From Sinohyriopsis cumingii (Eukaryota > Mollusca > Bivalvia > Unionida > Unionidae), in NCBI GenBank assembly GCA_028554795.2, contig CM068828.1:12916314-12980313 (forward strand): a DNA stretch of 64,000 nucleotides, given 5' to 3'. The notes beneath the pieces are model-generated. The model did no database searches. It was not told the origin of the DNA and worked only from the letters and a program-made list of their open reading frames with translations. The position numbers were made by a program, and so were the translations under genes. This document shows positions 14,480 through 26,233 of the stretch, in pieces; position 1 is the first letter of the stretch; every line of letters starts with the position of its first letter.

Positions 14480-14747
14480 TGTACTATTTTGTTATGTTTT
14501 GCAATTATGGGTTCAATGAGAAAATAGAGACTTGCTGATGTACTCTCTTTTACGAGTGGTCTATGAGCTATCAAATTGTTGTTCCGAAATCAACCGATTG
14601 GACATTCTTAGTCTTGCTCATGAAATGCCCCTTGGCTGGTCATTTAGAAGCTAGTATCACAAGATGTTGAATCATCTTGACTGGGCCAAAATTAAAAGTC
14701 ATGTTTCTAAATACAGTAATCTCGTCACATTTGCCAAAAGGTTGGGA
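14480..14747. other. non-coding host DNA next to the element
   Basis: AT-rich sequence with no supported gene. The junction between element and host should lie at or just before this stretch. Confidence 0.5.
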
Positions 14748-15065
14748 GACCGCTCCTGTGACCTAGTGGTTAGAGCGTCCGCCTCGGATGCGAAAGGTCG
14801 TGGGTTCGATCCCTGGCCGAGTCATACCAAAGACTTACAAAAATGGTACTAACAGCTGCCTCGCTTGGCGCTCAGCATTAAGAGGTTAGTGTTAGGACTG
14901 GTCGGCCTGGTGTCAGGATAATGTGACTGGGTGGGACATCATGCTACATGTCTGCGGCATGATCCCCAGTGCTAGACATCACTATAAACTGCCACACTGT
15001 AGACATTGCAGCGATATGACTGAAAAATTGTTAAAGCTACGTTAAAAATCCAAATCACACACACA
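14748..15065 (+). mobile_element. SINE-A copy 1 (tRNA-derived)
   Basis: The head is tRNA-like with an A-box region (ACCTAGTGGTTAGAGCG at 14761) and a B-box GGTTCGATCC (14803-14812), then an unrelated body containing GTTAGTGTTAGGACTGG and GACATCACTATAAACTGCC, ending in (CA)n. Related copies lie at 18.2, 39.5 and 59.6 kb. This is the most complete + strand copy. Possible diverged target duplications (GGTTGG) flank it. Confidence 0.88.
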
Positions 15066-16079
15066 GACAAACATCAAATGGTTGGAAAACCCCGCTCAAC
15101 AGATACCTAAGGCTCAAACCATTTAACAGAATACGGTAGTGTGTATCGGTCCCTTACATAAGACCAGGTCAGGCAATTAATGCTTGTTGACTGTAATATG
15201 TGCCCCCCCCCCCTACGATTTCCAGAGAACATTCCTTTGAGAAGTATAAAAACTGAAACCATGTTACAATCTTTGATAAATTTTTCTCTCGTTAATATGA
15301 ATATGATTCGCCACCTTAAATGTGTTTTATGATTTTTTTTCATATGCTTCCAATATCCTAAGGCAGGTTATATGAATAAAGTTGTATTTTATTATAATAT
15401 GGTTTTAAATCATTAGTACAGCCCACGTGCACACAGAGATACAATTATATATCAGCAAGGAGAAAAGAGATAGTTTGACTGAGTATTCTGAACAAAACGT
15501 TCCATATCTCCATCTCACTTTTTCAACACACATTACAACGAAATATTTTATTCAAATTTTGTTTTCGATATGTTCAAGCTTATACCATACAAAATCAAGG
15601 TTATTACAATTATGTGCTATACTGACCTCAAACCACTATATACGAGTGGACTGAGGAATTCTTAAACACAAGGATTTGCTAAAATAAAGTCGTCCAATAG
15701 CGCTGTTTTGACGGCAAGTGGCACACACAGCTACTAATTGCTTGACTACTCCATTGCTAAATAATCGGTACATTGTTGACACCTTATTCCATTTTGACAG
15801 GCAATGAATATCAACTATACCTATAAGTTAGGTTTGCGCTAATCGACATGTATACTATATATATATTTTGAATTCGTGCACATTCTTGATTTGTCTCCAG
15901 TTACATACTGTCCATTGTCTTGACATTAAATCCAAATTTAGAGTAGAATAATATTTGTCATAAAATGTAGTCAAGAAAGTACAAAATTAATGTGAACATA
16001 CATGACTTAAGATACGAAATGAAGAATTAAAACGCACATTAAACATACCTCAAGAAAGCAAAGATGATCTTTCTTGATG
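15066..16079. other. AT-rich non-coding DNA
   Basis: No supported gene, RNA or repeat family. Contains a C9-10 run near 15,206 and a short (TA)n near 15,855. Confidence 0.5.
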
Positions 16080-16303
16080 TTTTTTGGTTTAAGACCATTT
16101 TTAGCGCATGGTAGGCTATACATAGACACCATTATATCTGGTAGAGGAAGAACTCGTAAAAATTACAGGAAGAACCCGTGACCCACAGGATACTACTCGA
16201 AGCTTTCTCATGAACCCACGCTGGACGAACCACGAAGACAGTTGAGATGTCTGTGATCTGTAAAGGCGAGCGCCTTAGACCACTCAACTACCCGGGACAT
16301 CTC
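16080..16303 (-). mobile_element. SINE-B copy 1 (strongly diverged)
   Basis: Recognised by similarity to the three better copies at 25.97, 27.70 and 41.58 kb: GTAGGCTATACATAG, AGAGGAAGAAC, GACCCACAGG, CTTTCTCATGAACCCACGC, and GCGCCTTAGACCACTCAACT at the tRNA-like end. The tRNA-like head reads on the minus strand. Confidence 0.65.
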
Positions 16304-16798
16304 ATCTTTCTTGTCAGGCCATAAATGTTAATTAAACCAACAATAACACTAGATTTAAATGAATGTCATTGTTTTGATTTCCCAAAACAATTTTAATATC
16401 TAATTCTTGAATCACTGTTCAAAACTGTCTTATGCCTTCCTATGTTTTACATAAATGTTTGTCAGGATCATATCAAAGATAAGTAGACTTCCCGTTCAAA
16501 ATGTTCACAAGTTTTGAACAATATTCCTAGAACAAAATTTAAAACACAATTTAAATTTGGATAGTTTCAAATAAATACACCGATAATGGCTATCCCATAC
16601 AACTATGCAGGTTTTGATTCTTGATGACAAATTTGGTACACAGGCTGTTCATACTGAATTGCAGTCTGTTTTAAATAAATTGTCCTTTGTGCTTCCCGTT
16701 TGACGTAAATTCGTGACAAAAGAAAAAAGTGAAAATAGTTTCTATATCTGATTACTGGTATATGTAGTGAAACATACACACGCACACGTACGGACGTG

Positions 16799-16800
<2 letters not shown>
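16304..16800. other. AT-rich non-coding DNA
   Basis: Nothing supported. Confidence 0.5.

Positions 16801-16801
<1 letters not shown>

Positions 16802-16877
<76 letters not shown>
16802..16877. repeat. (AT)n microsatellite
   Basis: About 38 uninterrupted AT units. Confidence 0.97.
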
Positions 16878-16879
<2 letters not shown>

Positions 16880-18214
16880 TTGTAATAACTATGAAGATTA
16901 ACTGTCTTGAAAACGTTTAGATTAAGAAGTTATGCCATGCGTAATGGAGAACCGACGTAATCTCCCGTCATCTAACTCGAGCAAATCACTTTTATCAGGG
17001 TACTATTTATTAACCTGTGTACGGTACATATCTTTTACATGCACAAATAGCATTTACATAACTATACAATATAACTGAACCGAGAAAGAGGTCAAACAGC
17101 CAACATACTGGAAGATTGCCAGGTGATCGTCGATAACAAGATCTACCTCGTTCATGTAATGCAGCGTACAAAACGCACCACTTCAAAACTGAATTATTTT
17201 AAAAAGTTCTACAGCACAGTTTGTTCACTAACAAGTTAGTTATGGATAAATAAACATATACAGAAGGAAACCTATATATATAAAATTGATTGATGTTGAT
17301 AATAGCACAGTAAAAACACGATATAAATATACGACCTCGTCCATTTACAAAGCGAGATGAAAACAGTACGCATACTGCTATTGCCATCATACTGGAATTG
17401 TTTCTTGTCAGACACTTTGGAAGATTACAGCCATAAGCCTTAAAAAAGCTTGAAAATGCAATCTTTCTCGAGATTACAAGGAATTTGTTTAATAAAAAAT
17501 ACCCAACCCCTCCAAAACCAGGGAATATATATGTGTATAGATAAATAAATAAATAAATAAAAAATAAATAAATAAATAGATAAATAAATAAATACGGCTC
17601 TTAATATGCCAAATACAACATATTAGCAGTTTAACATCAAGTATCTTATCTTTCTATTTTATTTAAAGGATCTTCTTTCCATATTTAGAAGGACCTCCTA
17701 ATATATAGTACTTTTATTTTAATTCCTAAATTTATCATTAATAAAGCCAGTGTCAAAATCCTATTGCATCAAAAATAGCGAGGTCCGATTTTTAGACAAT
17801 AAAGTAGACAAAATAAACTCTGCATAACCGAGACAGAACACCTCTGCCCTTCTATGTCTCGTCATTGGTAATGGATCCCAATGGATTGATCACCTTTTGT
17901 CCTGAATTAAGGTCATTTCAATATCATTTATAGCACTGAGATCCAATTACAACCTGGCTTCATATGATAAATTACCAGTTTTGTGTTTTGTGCTTTATTA
18001 CGCAGTTTTCTGTTTTGTGTTTTATTGTGCTATATCATTTTCAAAACAACTTAGCATGAATATAAAGTATTCTCAGTTATAACACGGAACACCCTTATTG
18101 CTCACAAGAACAGCATTATTACGGGGTAGCACTGTAACGAGAATACTATAAGTAGTGCGCTAGAAAGGTTTTACTGTTAATTTGCCAGTATATTGATCAC
18201 GGATGAAAATATAA
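16878..18214. other. AT-rich non-coding DNA with an (AAAT)n tract
   Basis: No supported gene. An imperfect (AAAT/ATAA)n microsatellite lies at 17,541-17,594. Confidence 0.55.
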
Positions 18215-18426
18215 CAGGCCGCACCTATTCCTCCGTGAGAGGTCGCGGGTTGGATTCGAGGTAGAGTCATACCAAAGACTTATAAAAATGGTACTGCAGA
18301 TACTTCGCTTGACGCTCACCATTAAGATGTTAGTATTAGGACTGGGTAGGACATGTCTGAGGGATGATGCCCCAGTGCTAGACATCACTATAAACTGCCA
18401 CACTGCGGCTACATTAAAAATCCAAA

Positions 18427-18460
<34 letters not shown>
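18215..18460 (+). mobile_element. SINE-A copy 2, head-truncated, with (CA)n tail
   Basis: It starts inside the tRNA-like head (GAGAGGTCGCGGGTTGGATTC), keeps the body (GTCATACCAAAGACTTATAA, GACATCACTATAAACTGCC) and ends in about 16 CA units (18,428-18,459). The body has lost internal segments relative to copy 1. Confidence 0.82.
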
Positions 18461-19160
18461 TTTTTGGAATATAAATACCTACTGAACATATCTGACATAT
18501 TTCATGCGCTCGTGATTTATGTACTGTAATCTTATTGTTCGGTGTCATAAAGTTTCTCACATGCAATAAAGTCAATGACGTCATGAAAAACCTACATTTC
18601 CTTATTTACAAACCATGTATATCATATCTACAGTAAAATAATTTATATTTCTGACAATTAAATTATATAAATTGTTATACAATGGTATGCTTGGTGACAT
18701 TTGTAACCATTATTATTGCATTAATAAAAAAATCTGTTTAAACTAAAACTAACAACACAAAAACATTCTCAAGTGTATCGCATTATCCAGTTCTTTAAAT
18801 GTTCCATCTCTTCGCTTGTAACCAGTGCTTGCTTGTGTCTTGCTAAAACACCTAACACTAGACAATTTATTTCGGCAGTTGCCAAGTTTTATGTCGTCCA
18901 CTGTGGTTCCAGTTTTACATCCCTTTATATTAAAATGTTGTTAAATTATCTAATTTCATCTCCCTTCACTACTGAGAGATGCATTTTTGAAAATGTGTAA
19001 AGTAGACTAAGTAGATAGGTGATTTCATAATATTTCAAAGCTGTTGAACCATCAAATAATAAAATGTTTCTATTCTTTAATGAGTATCACACACTAAAAA
19101 TAAAATAATTTGTGTGTACATTTACGATATTATATATATTCTTAATGTGTCATTTAATTA
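18461..19160. other. AT-rich non-coding DNA
   Basis: Nothing supported. Confidence 0.5.
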
Positions 19161-19164
19161 GCGT

Positions 19165-19440
19165 CTACTGCTGTGACCATGAACGGCGTTTGTGGGTGGC
19201 AAGTGGGGCGACCGCCCCAGGCCCTGCTCTTGAGGGGGCCCCGCGCTTTAGGCCTAAGGGCGTCCTTATGCGTTTGTCAGGCTATATTCTCCACCAAATC
19301 GCGAAAGTTGATCCGGTCTAGACATATTCAGTGTTTGCAGTAGCATACCAATCGAGATACCTATACTCTGGCCCCGCGCGGTCATGGTCGGCCCTAGACC
19401 CCGCGTACTCCTAAAGCCGCTTCTGGCTGTGACAACACGA
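19165..19440. repeat. GC-rich island, possible degenerate MITE
   Basis: A sharp GC-rich patch in AT-rich DNA contains inverted GGGGCC/GGCCCC-type blocks (CGACCGCCCCAGGCCC at 19,210; GGCCCCGCGCGGTCATGG at 19,370). Its ends carry CTGTGACCATGAA and, inverted, TCACAGCCAGAA, loosely resembling terminal repeats. No transposase is visible. Weak call. Confidence 0.35.
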
Positions 19441-19798
19441 ATGTCGAAGACAAAATCTGTGTTAAACATATATAAACAGTGATTAAAACCAAGGTAGATT
19501 TCATCTGATGTCTTTACTTTTTGATGTTTTACAAGATGATCATTTATTACTTTATACAGCGAAATCATCATAACATCGCTCCGGGGTTGTGGAAATTTGA
19601 CAGCCATTGACTCCCAATAAATCTTATTTGAATCGTAAGGAAGTACGTTGTTTCAACAATAAAGTTTATGAAATCGGTTTAAACAATGTTCAGTTTTTGC
19701 TATAATTGTTGGGCAAGGGATTTAAATTATCCCACGAGCTTCATAAATTTCATTCGAAACGACCACGAAATGAAAATTTACTATTTATTATATACAAT

Positions 19799-19910
19799 GT
19801 ATGTATGCATGTATGTATGTATGTATGTATGTATGTATGTGTTTGTGTGTGTGTGGGTGTGTGTGTGTGTGTGTGTGTGTATTTCAGAGAGAGAGCGAGA
19901 GAGAGAGTAC
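19799..19910. repeat. compound (ATGT)n(GT)n(GA)n microsatellite
   Basis: ATGT units run into GT units and then GA units. Confidence 0.95.
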
Positions 19911-20114
19911 TTACAAGCACAATATACGGATGTTGAGTACATCATTAGCAAGAACAGAAGTCCCCGTTTCCACATTTTCATTATTGTGAATTTGTCACCG
20001 AATATTCCATTCAAAGATTTTATCCCATTTGCGATTAATCCTTTCTCCAGTATAGCTGAACCTGAGCAAGTCTTTCACCGCACAGTACTGCGCGAATTGA
20101 ATGGAGATAAATAA

Positions 20115-20690
20115 TGTACCCGTCTTTCCTGATGACAGTCCAACATTGTAGTATACAGCCGAAAAAAGTCTAACAGGTTTTATCAAACTGGAAGCGCTTA
20201 AGAAATACTTCAGTAATATTCTACTAATTTTATATATTTTCTTTTTTTTTATACAAATATTGCATACTTACAAATCATCTATTACTCATTGGAGAACGTT
20301 GTTTTATTAGCTTATATAAACTATATATAACATGCATTAAGGTGTTTCTACACGACTACAGGAGGTATAATTTGTTCATAGATGACAACTAAAACTTCCT
20401 TGTTGCATTGCAAAACCTTTTGTACGTAAACATGTTTTAATTATGAGACAAAAGACACGCTTAGTCCGATGCTATTTTAGAGTAGATTGCAGGTTAGAGC
20501 AACATTGTAGCAGCATGCTTAATTGTAAGAAAAAGGCACGGGGACCTTTTAATTTCCTTTAATGATAAACATTCTGTATTTCCACCACAATAATGATTTC
20601 GATGTGTTCAGTTCAGTCATAGTGTGAAATGCAGATATAATGCCTATATAGACTTTATTTAGAACATGTTGCCTGAGCCGCACGTTCCTT
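20115..20690. other. AT-rich non-coding DNA
   Basis: Nothing supported. Confidence 0.5.
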
Positions 20691-20698
20691 GTCTAAAA

Positions 20699-20821
20699 AG
20701 GAAAAGTGTCGGCTGCAAAACATAATTTTATTTGTGCATGGCTGTCTTTTTCTAGTCTTTCTAGACTACAAAAAAGACAGCCATGCACAAAAAATATAGT
20801 TTGTAGCCGACACATTTTCTT
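20699..20821. repeat. hairpin element, arms about 60 bp
   Basis: Left arm 20,699-20,758 and right arm 20,763-20,821 are near-perfect inverse copies (GTGTCGGCTGC/GTAGCCGACAC; GTGCATGGCTGTCTTTTT and its inverse) around a loop of a few bases. A foldback MITE or snap-back inverted duplication. Confidence 0.88.
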
Positions 20822-20891
20822 GTAAATAATTCTCTAAATTTGCTTAATAGTCTATAAGTGCTACTACAACAATGACATATCCGGGATATAT

Positions 20892-21046
20892 AGAATCTAT
20901 GTTGGGGTTTGGACCAAGACAAGGAAATCCCAGTCAAGGGGTTACATTATTTGTCTCCCCGCGAGGCTTGCCGAAGGGGGGAGACATATAATGTAACCCA
21001 TCGACTGGGATTTCATTGTCTCGGTCCAAAACTCAACATAGATTCT
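20892..21046. repeat. hairpin element, arms about 70 bp
   Basis: AGAATCTATGTTGGGGTTTG at 20,892 is matched by its inverse ending at 21,046; GGACC-AGACAA-GAAATCCCAGTC and GGGTTACATTAT also pair. The centre is GC-rich (CGCGAGGCTTGCCGAAG). Only about 70 bp from the previous hairpin. Confidence 0.88.
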
Positions 21047-21945
21047 TTTTCTCACCCAATAATTTTATTTCAAGTAAAAACAAACTTCTCACTTGTGCAA
21101 TATCGTTCACGCGCCAATGTTTACATGCGATGCAACAAATAAGTTAATGAGGACTGTGGTGTGACCGTGTCATCCGAAGTACACAGTTGTTATGCGTGAG
21201 TCAAACCAAATAACAACATAAAACTTTGCATATTATCGAGGTATTATCACATTTAATATATGGATGTTATATGAAATTAACAATAAATAGTTAATATTTA
21301 TTACAAGAAAATGTTTCATTTTCATCAGTTGCAATTTAGAAAATTATAGTGTAAATAATGAAACGATACTGGGCCCACACCTGTGTTGTAGTGTATAGGC
21401 TATTATTATAAAGAAAAGTTCCATGTAGCATGAGTGTCCGTGCTTGGGTTATTCATGGTAATTAGTGATTTGTGTCATTATCGTATATAACTCCTTTTCT
21501 ATGGAGGAGGTGAAACTGTTTGTGTCATACTTGTGTTGTCCTTAATATTGATTGTAAATTTACCCCCGTGTATAAAAGACCCTCCAAATAAGGACCCTTG
21601 TGGATAACCATGTGCTAAACTTTCAAGTGCACGGATTCTTTGAAAAGTTATTTTTCTGTCTTGGAAATATGGCAAGTGCTACCGTGAAATTTGCTTATGG
21701 ATTAATGTGTTGACGGATAAATGATTTCTTCTGGTTGGTAAGTGCATTATTTGTCATTAAATATTATAAGTATATTTTTGATAGAACTAGGACACAATGG
21801 ATATGCTTAACAAAATTATAATAAAGCATGTTTGACATAACACATTTTCCGGTCTATTACTAAGTTTTCTGTTGTTGTTAAGAGAGTTGGGAGGCTATGA
21901 AGAGTATAGGTCTATAGTCTATGTGCATGGATCAGTGTTTCCTGC
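21047..21945. other. AT-rich non-coding DNA
   Basis: Nothing supported. Confidence 0.5.
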
Positions 21946-21949
21946 CATT

Positions 21950-22162
21950 GTTCAGTTCACACAGCATTGACAATTTTATCCTATCTGTAGCAGTCATTTT
22001 TCAGGTCAGCCTCGTTAAATGTAGCCAACAGTATATAATTTGTTTCACACGAAGTATTTAAAACTAGTTACGTAGCTTTAGCTACATTTAAAGACGCTGA
22101 CCTGAACATTTATTGAGCGAGGCCTGCATATAGGATAAATTGACCATGCTGTGTGCTACGAA
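21950..22162. repeat. MITE-like element with about 75-bp terminal inverted repeats
   Basis: GTTCAGTTCACACAGCATTG at 21,950 pairs with the inverse at 22,162 (CATGCTGTGTGCTACGAAC). TTATCCTAT and CAGGTCAGC-TTAAATGTAGC blocks also pair, leaving about 55 bp of unique centre. No coding capacity. Confidence 0.85.
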
Positions 22163-22867
22163 CTAGCATGATAACAAAAAGCTCGACATCGTATACGTAT
22201 GTGTCTTGGTCTCACTCGAAATGTTTTTGTATGGTGTGTTCTCAAAGATGGATTTACCTTAGGTTACTCTGTTTTTGTTGTATATTTGTTGTTGTTGTTG
22301 TTGTTTGATTTTAGAACATCTACGTCAGGTACAGCAGAAGACAACAAGGGTTTCTTTTTTTAAAGTAGTTCTGGGCGAGTGGACACTTTGACTGAGATGA
22401 CTGGTCTGAGATGACTAGATTGAGATAAGAAAAGTAAGGTTATCAAAACAGCTAGATTTCTCTGTCACATGGGTGAGAAACAATTTGTCCTTACATAAAT
22501 GTACATAAAAAAAGATGTCATTATGACTCATCGATTTCTTGGTCAATAAAATATTTTCCAGCATCTGCAACAAGTTGAAATAAACTAGTTGAAACATAAT
22601 ACAAATAAAGGTTTGATTCCTGTAGACACAGCCATGTGAAGTTTTGCAAACACAACGACTTTTGTGTTTTATTTGTTTGTCTTGTCTACGTTTTGCATTT
22701 GCCTTTGAAAAAGACTCATTGAGAGTCCAAAGGGCTTAGGCTAGTTAGGTACTAGTTTTGCACTGTTCGTTGTCAGTTTATTGCGTTTATCTTAATCAAT
22801 CCCTGACACACGTAGTCCCTTGCTGGAACCAGTGTACTTGAAAGGACTGTTATTCGCCATTTGATGT

Positions 22868-22868
<1 letters not shown>
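22163..22868. other. AT-rich non-coding DNA
   Basis: Contains a short (GTT)n near 22,290. Nothing else supported. Confidence 0.5.

Positions 22869-22870
<2 letters not shown>

Positions 22871-22939
<69 letters not shown>
22871..22939. repeat. (AT)n microsatellite
   Basis: About 34 AT units. Confidence 0.97.
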
Positions 22940-22942
<3 letters not shown>

Positions 22943-24020
22943 GTGTAAATATATTAAGAATGATATTTTTGTTCAAACTCAGAAAATCTATCTACAATTA
23001 CGATGAAGATGTTGATTTTGATGCAATGTATATGTCTCTACTGTGAGCAATAATAAAGGTAGGAGAACGCTTGACGTTTTTAAAAGTAATAATCTACACA
23101 CAAATTTATTTATGAATGTATGGATTTTCCATTTCCAAAAGAGAAGAGGAAACCCTACAAATATATAGATAGTATATTATGTCGCGTATGACGAATACAA
23201 AATGGTGATAATTTATTTAAGTTTCTTGCGAAAAGTTCACTCTCACTTCTCTCCCTCAATCTTTTCTTTTATTTAAAGATTCAGTCAGCAATCTCAGATC
23301 CGCCAATGGTAATATTGTGAGAGAAAAAAAATGAAAACCCTGTACATACAAACATGACATGAGAAAGTATTATATATACTGTGTGACGTATGATTAAGGG
23401 TGGAAGTGTTATTTGCTCGTATGTCTGAGTTGTCTTCTCTTATTTTTATACTAGACTAAATTCTATTAAGCAGAGGGAACTACCCTCCGTTGAAAACAAA
23501 TAAACACTAATGACTGTATCGACATGTGTTAGAATACGATGAGAGTGTTTGGATGAGTAATAGTGCGAATGAATTTGCATGACTGATGAACAGACAACTT
23601 TTTTAAAGAAGGAAAGTTCTGGTTTATGTTACTCTGTGTAGTATCATTCAATGCTTGTACCTGTTAACCTATCGTACAAATATTTACTGATATACTATTA
23701 TATATAGATTTAATAAAACAATTATATAAAAATCCTCCCAAAACATGAATGCTATGTTTGCTTTTTTCATGCATATATGCCACTTTCTATTATTGGTGTT
23801 GATTACATATTTTGTATCTAAGTACATTTACAATATACATCTGAAAATGTTTGCCAGACGTCCAACTTTCATTTAAGCGATAGTAACTTTCATTTAAGCG
23901 ATAGTAGCGCTTTATCACATAGCATAGTTTCATCCTAATTCAGCTTAATTGTGAAGTTGTATAGTTTAGAATCTGTTCCCTTATGCATTGAATTTAGTAT
24001 TTCATGAATGTCGTGATTCT
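22940..24020. other. AT-rich non-coding DNA
   Basis: A 21-bp unit (AACTTTCATTTAAGCGATAG) is present twice in tandem near 23,867-23,908. No gene supported. Confidence 0.55.
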
Positions 24021-24022
24021 TC

Positions 24023-24101
24023 TGACCTTTACGAGTTGCATACAAATATATGACCTTTACGAGTTACATACATATATATGACCTTTACGAGTTGCATACA
24101 A
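24023..24101. repeat. three ~28-bp tandem repeats
   Basis: TGACCTTTACGAGTTGCATA followed by CAAATATA, three times with small changes. Confidence 0.9.
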
Positions 24102-25950
24102 AGCAAACACATGTCAGTTATCTCCTTCTACATCTTTTGCATTTATTTATCTGACACTAATTAATATATCATCAATAAGGAATATTGAATCTCGTAAGAT
24201 GAATTTGCCTTGCTACATTAAATGCAATTTGTGCATTCTACCTGCTAATGGCATCAGACATATTACAAACAAGGCAGAGACGTGTTGCATTAAATATGTA
24301 CAGTACTATTATCGCCCATTCCTTTCAAAAGAATAGAGTGCACATGAAAACTGTGGTAAATGAATGCAAAATACTATTGCGCACTACGTGGTAATGTATT
24401 CTCTTTTTTGTCGCCAACTTTTTGAAGATTAAATCGTGCAACAAGGTTACTACAACTATACACTACACTGACCCCAAACCGTGCACTCGAAATAACTGAA
24501 CAATGTGGGCTTTTGGAAAAGTTGTCGTGATGAAATTGCGTTATATCCGGTTATCCGTAGAGGTACATGTCAACAATTGATAGCGGAGAATGAAACGTGG
24601 TCACAACTTTGCGAAAGTATTGAAAGACGAATCGACAGAGTAATCAGCACAACATAATTATAATTTGATTTTGCTATCGTCACCAATATTTCATATTCAC
24701 AATGAGGTTGCTGACCAAACTGTCAATAATGTCAGGGACTGACCATTTACTTTCCAAGGGATCTATATTTTGTTTTGTTAATGGGGACGTACTTCTCAAA
24801 TAGCTTGGGAAAACGTGTTTTTGCTCTGATTTGTGAAAAATCGAAATACGTCATATTATGTTGGCTTTTGTTTCTGGAGATAAAGAAGAAACACAATATC
24901 TTTATCTGGCAATTAAATAGTCCCTAACGCTGGGCACTGAGCCAAAACTGAGTGTACAATTATTTATTTTGGGATATCAATAGCATATGAAAATTAAATC
25001 GAAACAATAAATAATAAAATTGTAATTCTTTTCAACTTTCCAGTTTGGTGATTTAGAAAGGGTTGTATTAAGATTTGTCACTTTTCTTCTCTAAGCTATA
25101 AAGTCAATTTGAAATCTGTCGGCTTTACGGGTTTAGGGTTGGGACAGGAGTTCAAGGAGATTCATTTGCATTCCTAAAATACATTTATTTTAGGACAATT
25201 AATCTCCGAGTTGAACTGGCAAGTTGCCAAATGATTTCACTGCCAATCTCTGAATTATCGAAGGCAAATTTATTTAATCCGCATTTTCTTAATGTCCGTT
25301 GCCGATGACAACATCGTGCACAATCGTCCATCGACATGACATCTGCGTGCATCGATAAGATCTCCTTTTTCCAAACATATGTTTACTCTTCGTCAGTGAC
25401 ATATTTAATATTAAAAACTGAACACCCTTTAATCGCCTGTATCATTATTATGGATATTCTCCTATGGCATAAGATTGATGCACCATAGTGTATATTGCAA
25501 TGGATCAGTGCATCTTCTCTAGCGAGACTAACCAGAATGTACCTCTGGCGGAAACCAAGACGTAAACTTGTCACTTCGTATCAATCGTTTCCTAAACCGC
25601 CCGCACTTAAGTACCTGGATTTGTTTAAGTATCGTCATTTGATACGGTCGTAGAGAGGGAGGGCACATGCATCTAGGATGTGCTTGGCCACCCCTATCCA
25701 CCTTTAAGCTAATATTAGTTTCAGTGTTGACATGCAATACTTTTACGTGATAACCTAATTCACTCTAAAGACAAAGTAGGCATGCTTACTTGTTTACAAG
25801 ATTTTATATTTGTAAAAAATCTGCTAGCAAAATATGACCAATTATAATAAACGAAAATATACGTCATTGAAAGTTTTAGAATGACTGCTGAAAGTTTAAT
25901 CTAAACTCAAACAATCAATTTCGGATCACTTTATTAATTCTGTCGAATGA
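24102..25950. other. AT-rich non-coding DNA
   Basis: No gene or repeat family recognised in this long stretch. Confidence 0.5.
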
Positions 25951-25953
25951 AGA

Positions 25954-26233
25954 GTATCAAATGGTTGTTGTTGTTGTTGTTGTAGGGTTTAACGCAATTT
26001 TTCAGCACACGATAAGCCATACATGGTGGCCAGTATTAATGGTGGAGGAAGAACCCGGGAAAACCCCAGAAAGAACCACCGACCCACGAGAAGCTACTGG
26101 TAGGCTTTCTCACATACCCACATTAGCCGAATCCGAGACTGGAACCCACGCACACAGAGGTGAGATGGCAGTGATCCGTAACGGAAAGCGCTTTAGACCA
26201 CTCGGCCACTAGGGGCCACACCGTATCAAATGG
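25954..26233 (-). mobile_element. SINE-B copy 2 with target duplications
   Basis: Read on the minus strand, the element starts with a tRNA-Leu/Ser-like head (GTGGCCGAGTGGTCTAAAGC, then GTGGGTTCCAGTCTCGG) and ends in (CAA)n, seen here as (GTT)n from 25,965. GTATCAAATGG at 25,954-25,964 and 26,223-26,233 is a perfect 11-bp target duplication. Short ORFs read through it are by-products. Confidence 0.87.

Larger units (their letters stand above)
1..14480 (+). mobile_element. Polinton/Maverick (adintovirus-like) element, left end outside window
   Basis: A unidirectional block of genes combines the hallmark set of Polintons: protein-primed family B DNA polymerase, A32/FtsK-HerA packaging ATPase, retroviral-type integrase and two capsid-type proteins. 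Spacing is compact, most frames are intact, and base composition is visibly richer in GC than the AT-rich host DNA after 14.5 kb. The left end lies outside the window because the polymerase frame is still open at base 1. The right end is placed between about 14,150 and 14,480, where coding stops and AT-rich and 45-bp repeats follow; its exact base and the target duplication cannot be fixed without the left terminus. Two in-frame stops (8801 and 12324) suggest a fairly young copy starting to decay. No adenovirus-type cysteine protease, normally part of this gene set, is visible here. Confidence 0.93.

Noticed and set aside
14755..14830. Possible tRNA gene
   Set aside because: A and B boxes are present, but the cloverleaf is degenerate, an unrelated SINE body follows, and further copies exist.
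22861..23046. ORFs of alternating Tyr/Ile over (AT)n tracts (also at 52,344 and 62,768)
   Set aside because: They are translations of microsatellites, not genes.
25961..26212. 83- to 92-codon ORFs at 25,961, 27,708 and 41,583 that look like a conserved protein family
   Set aside because: They are the same frame read through SINE-B copies; the conservation comes from the SINE, whose tRNA-like head and target duplications are clear.
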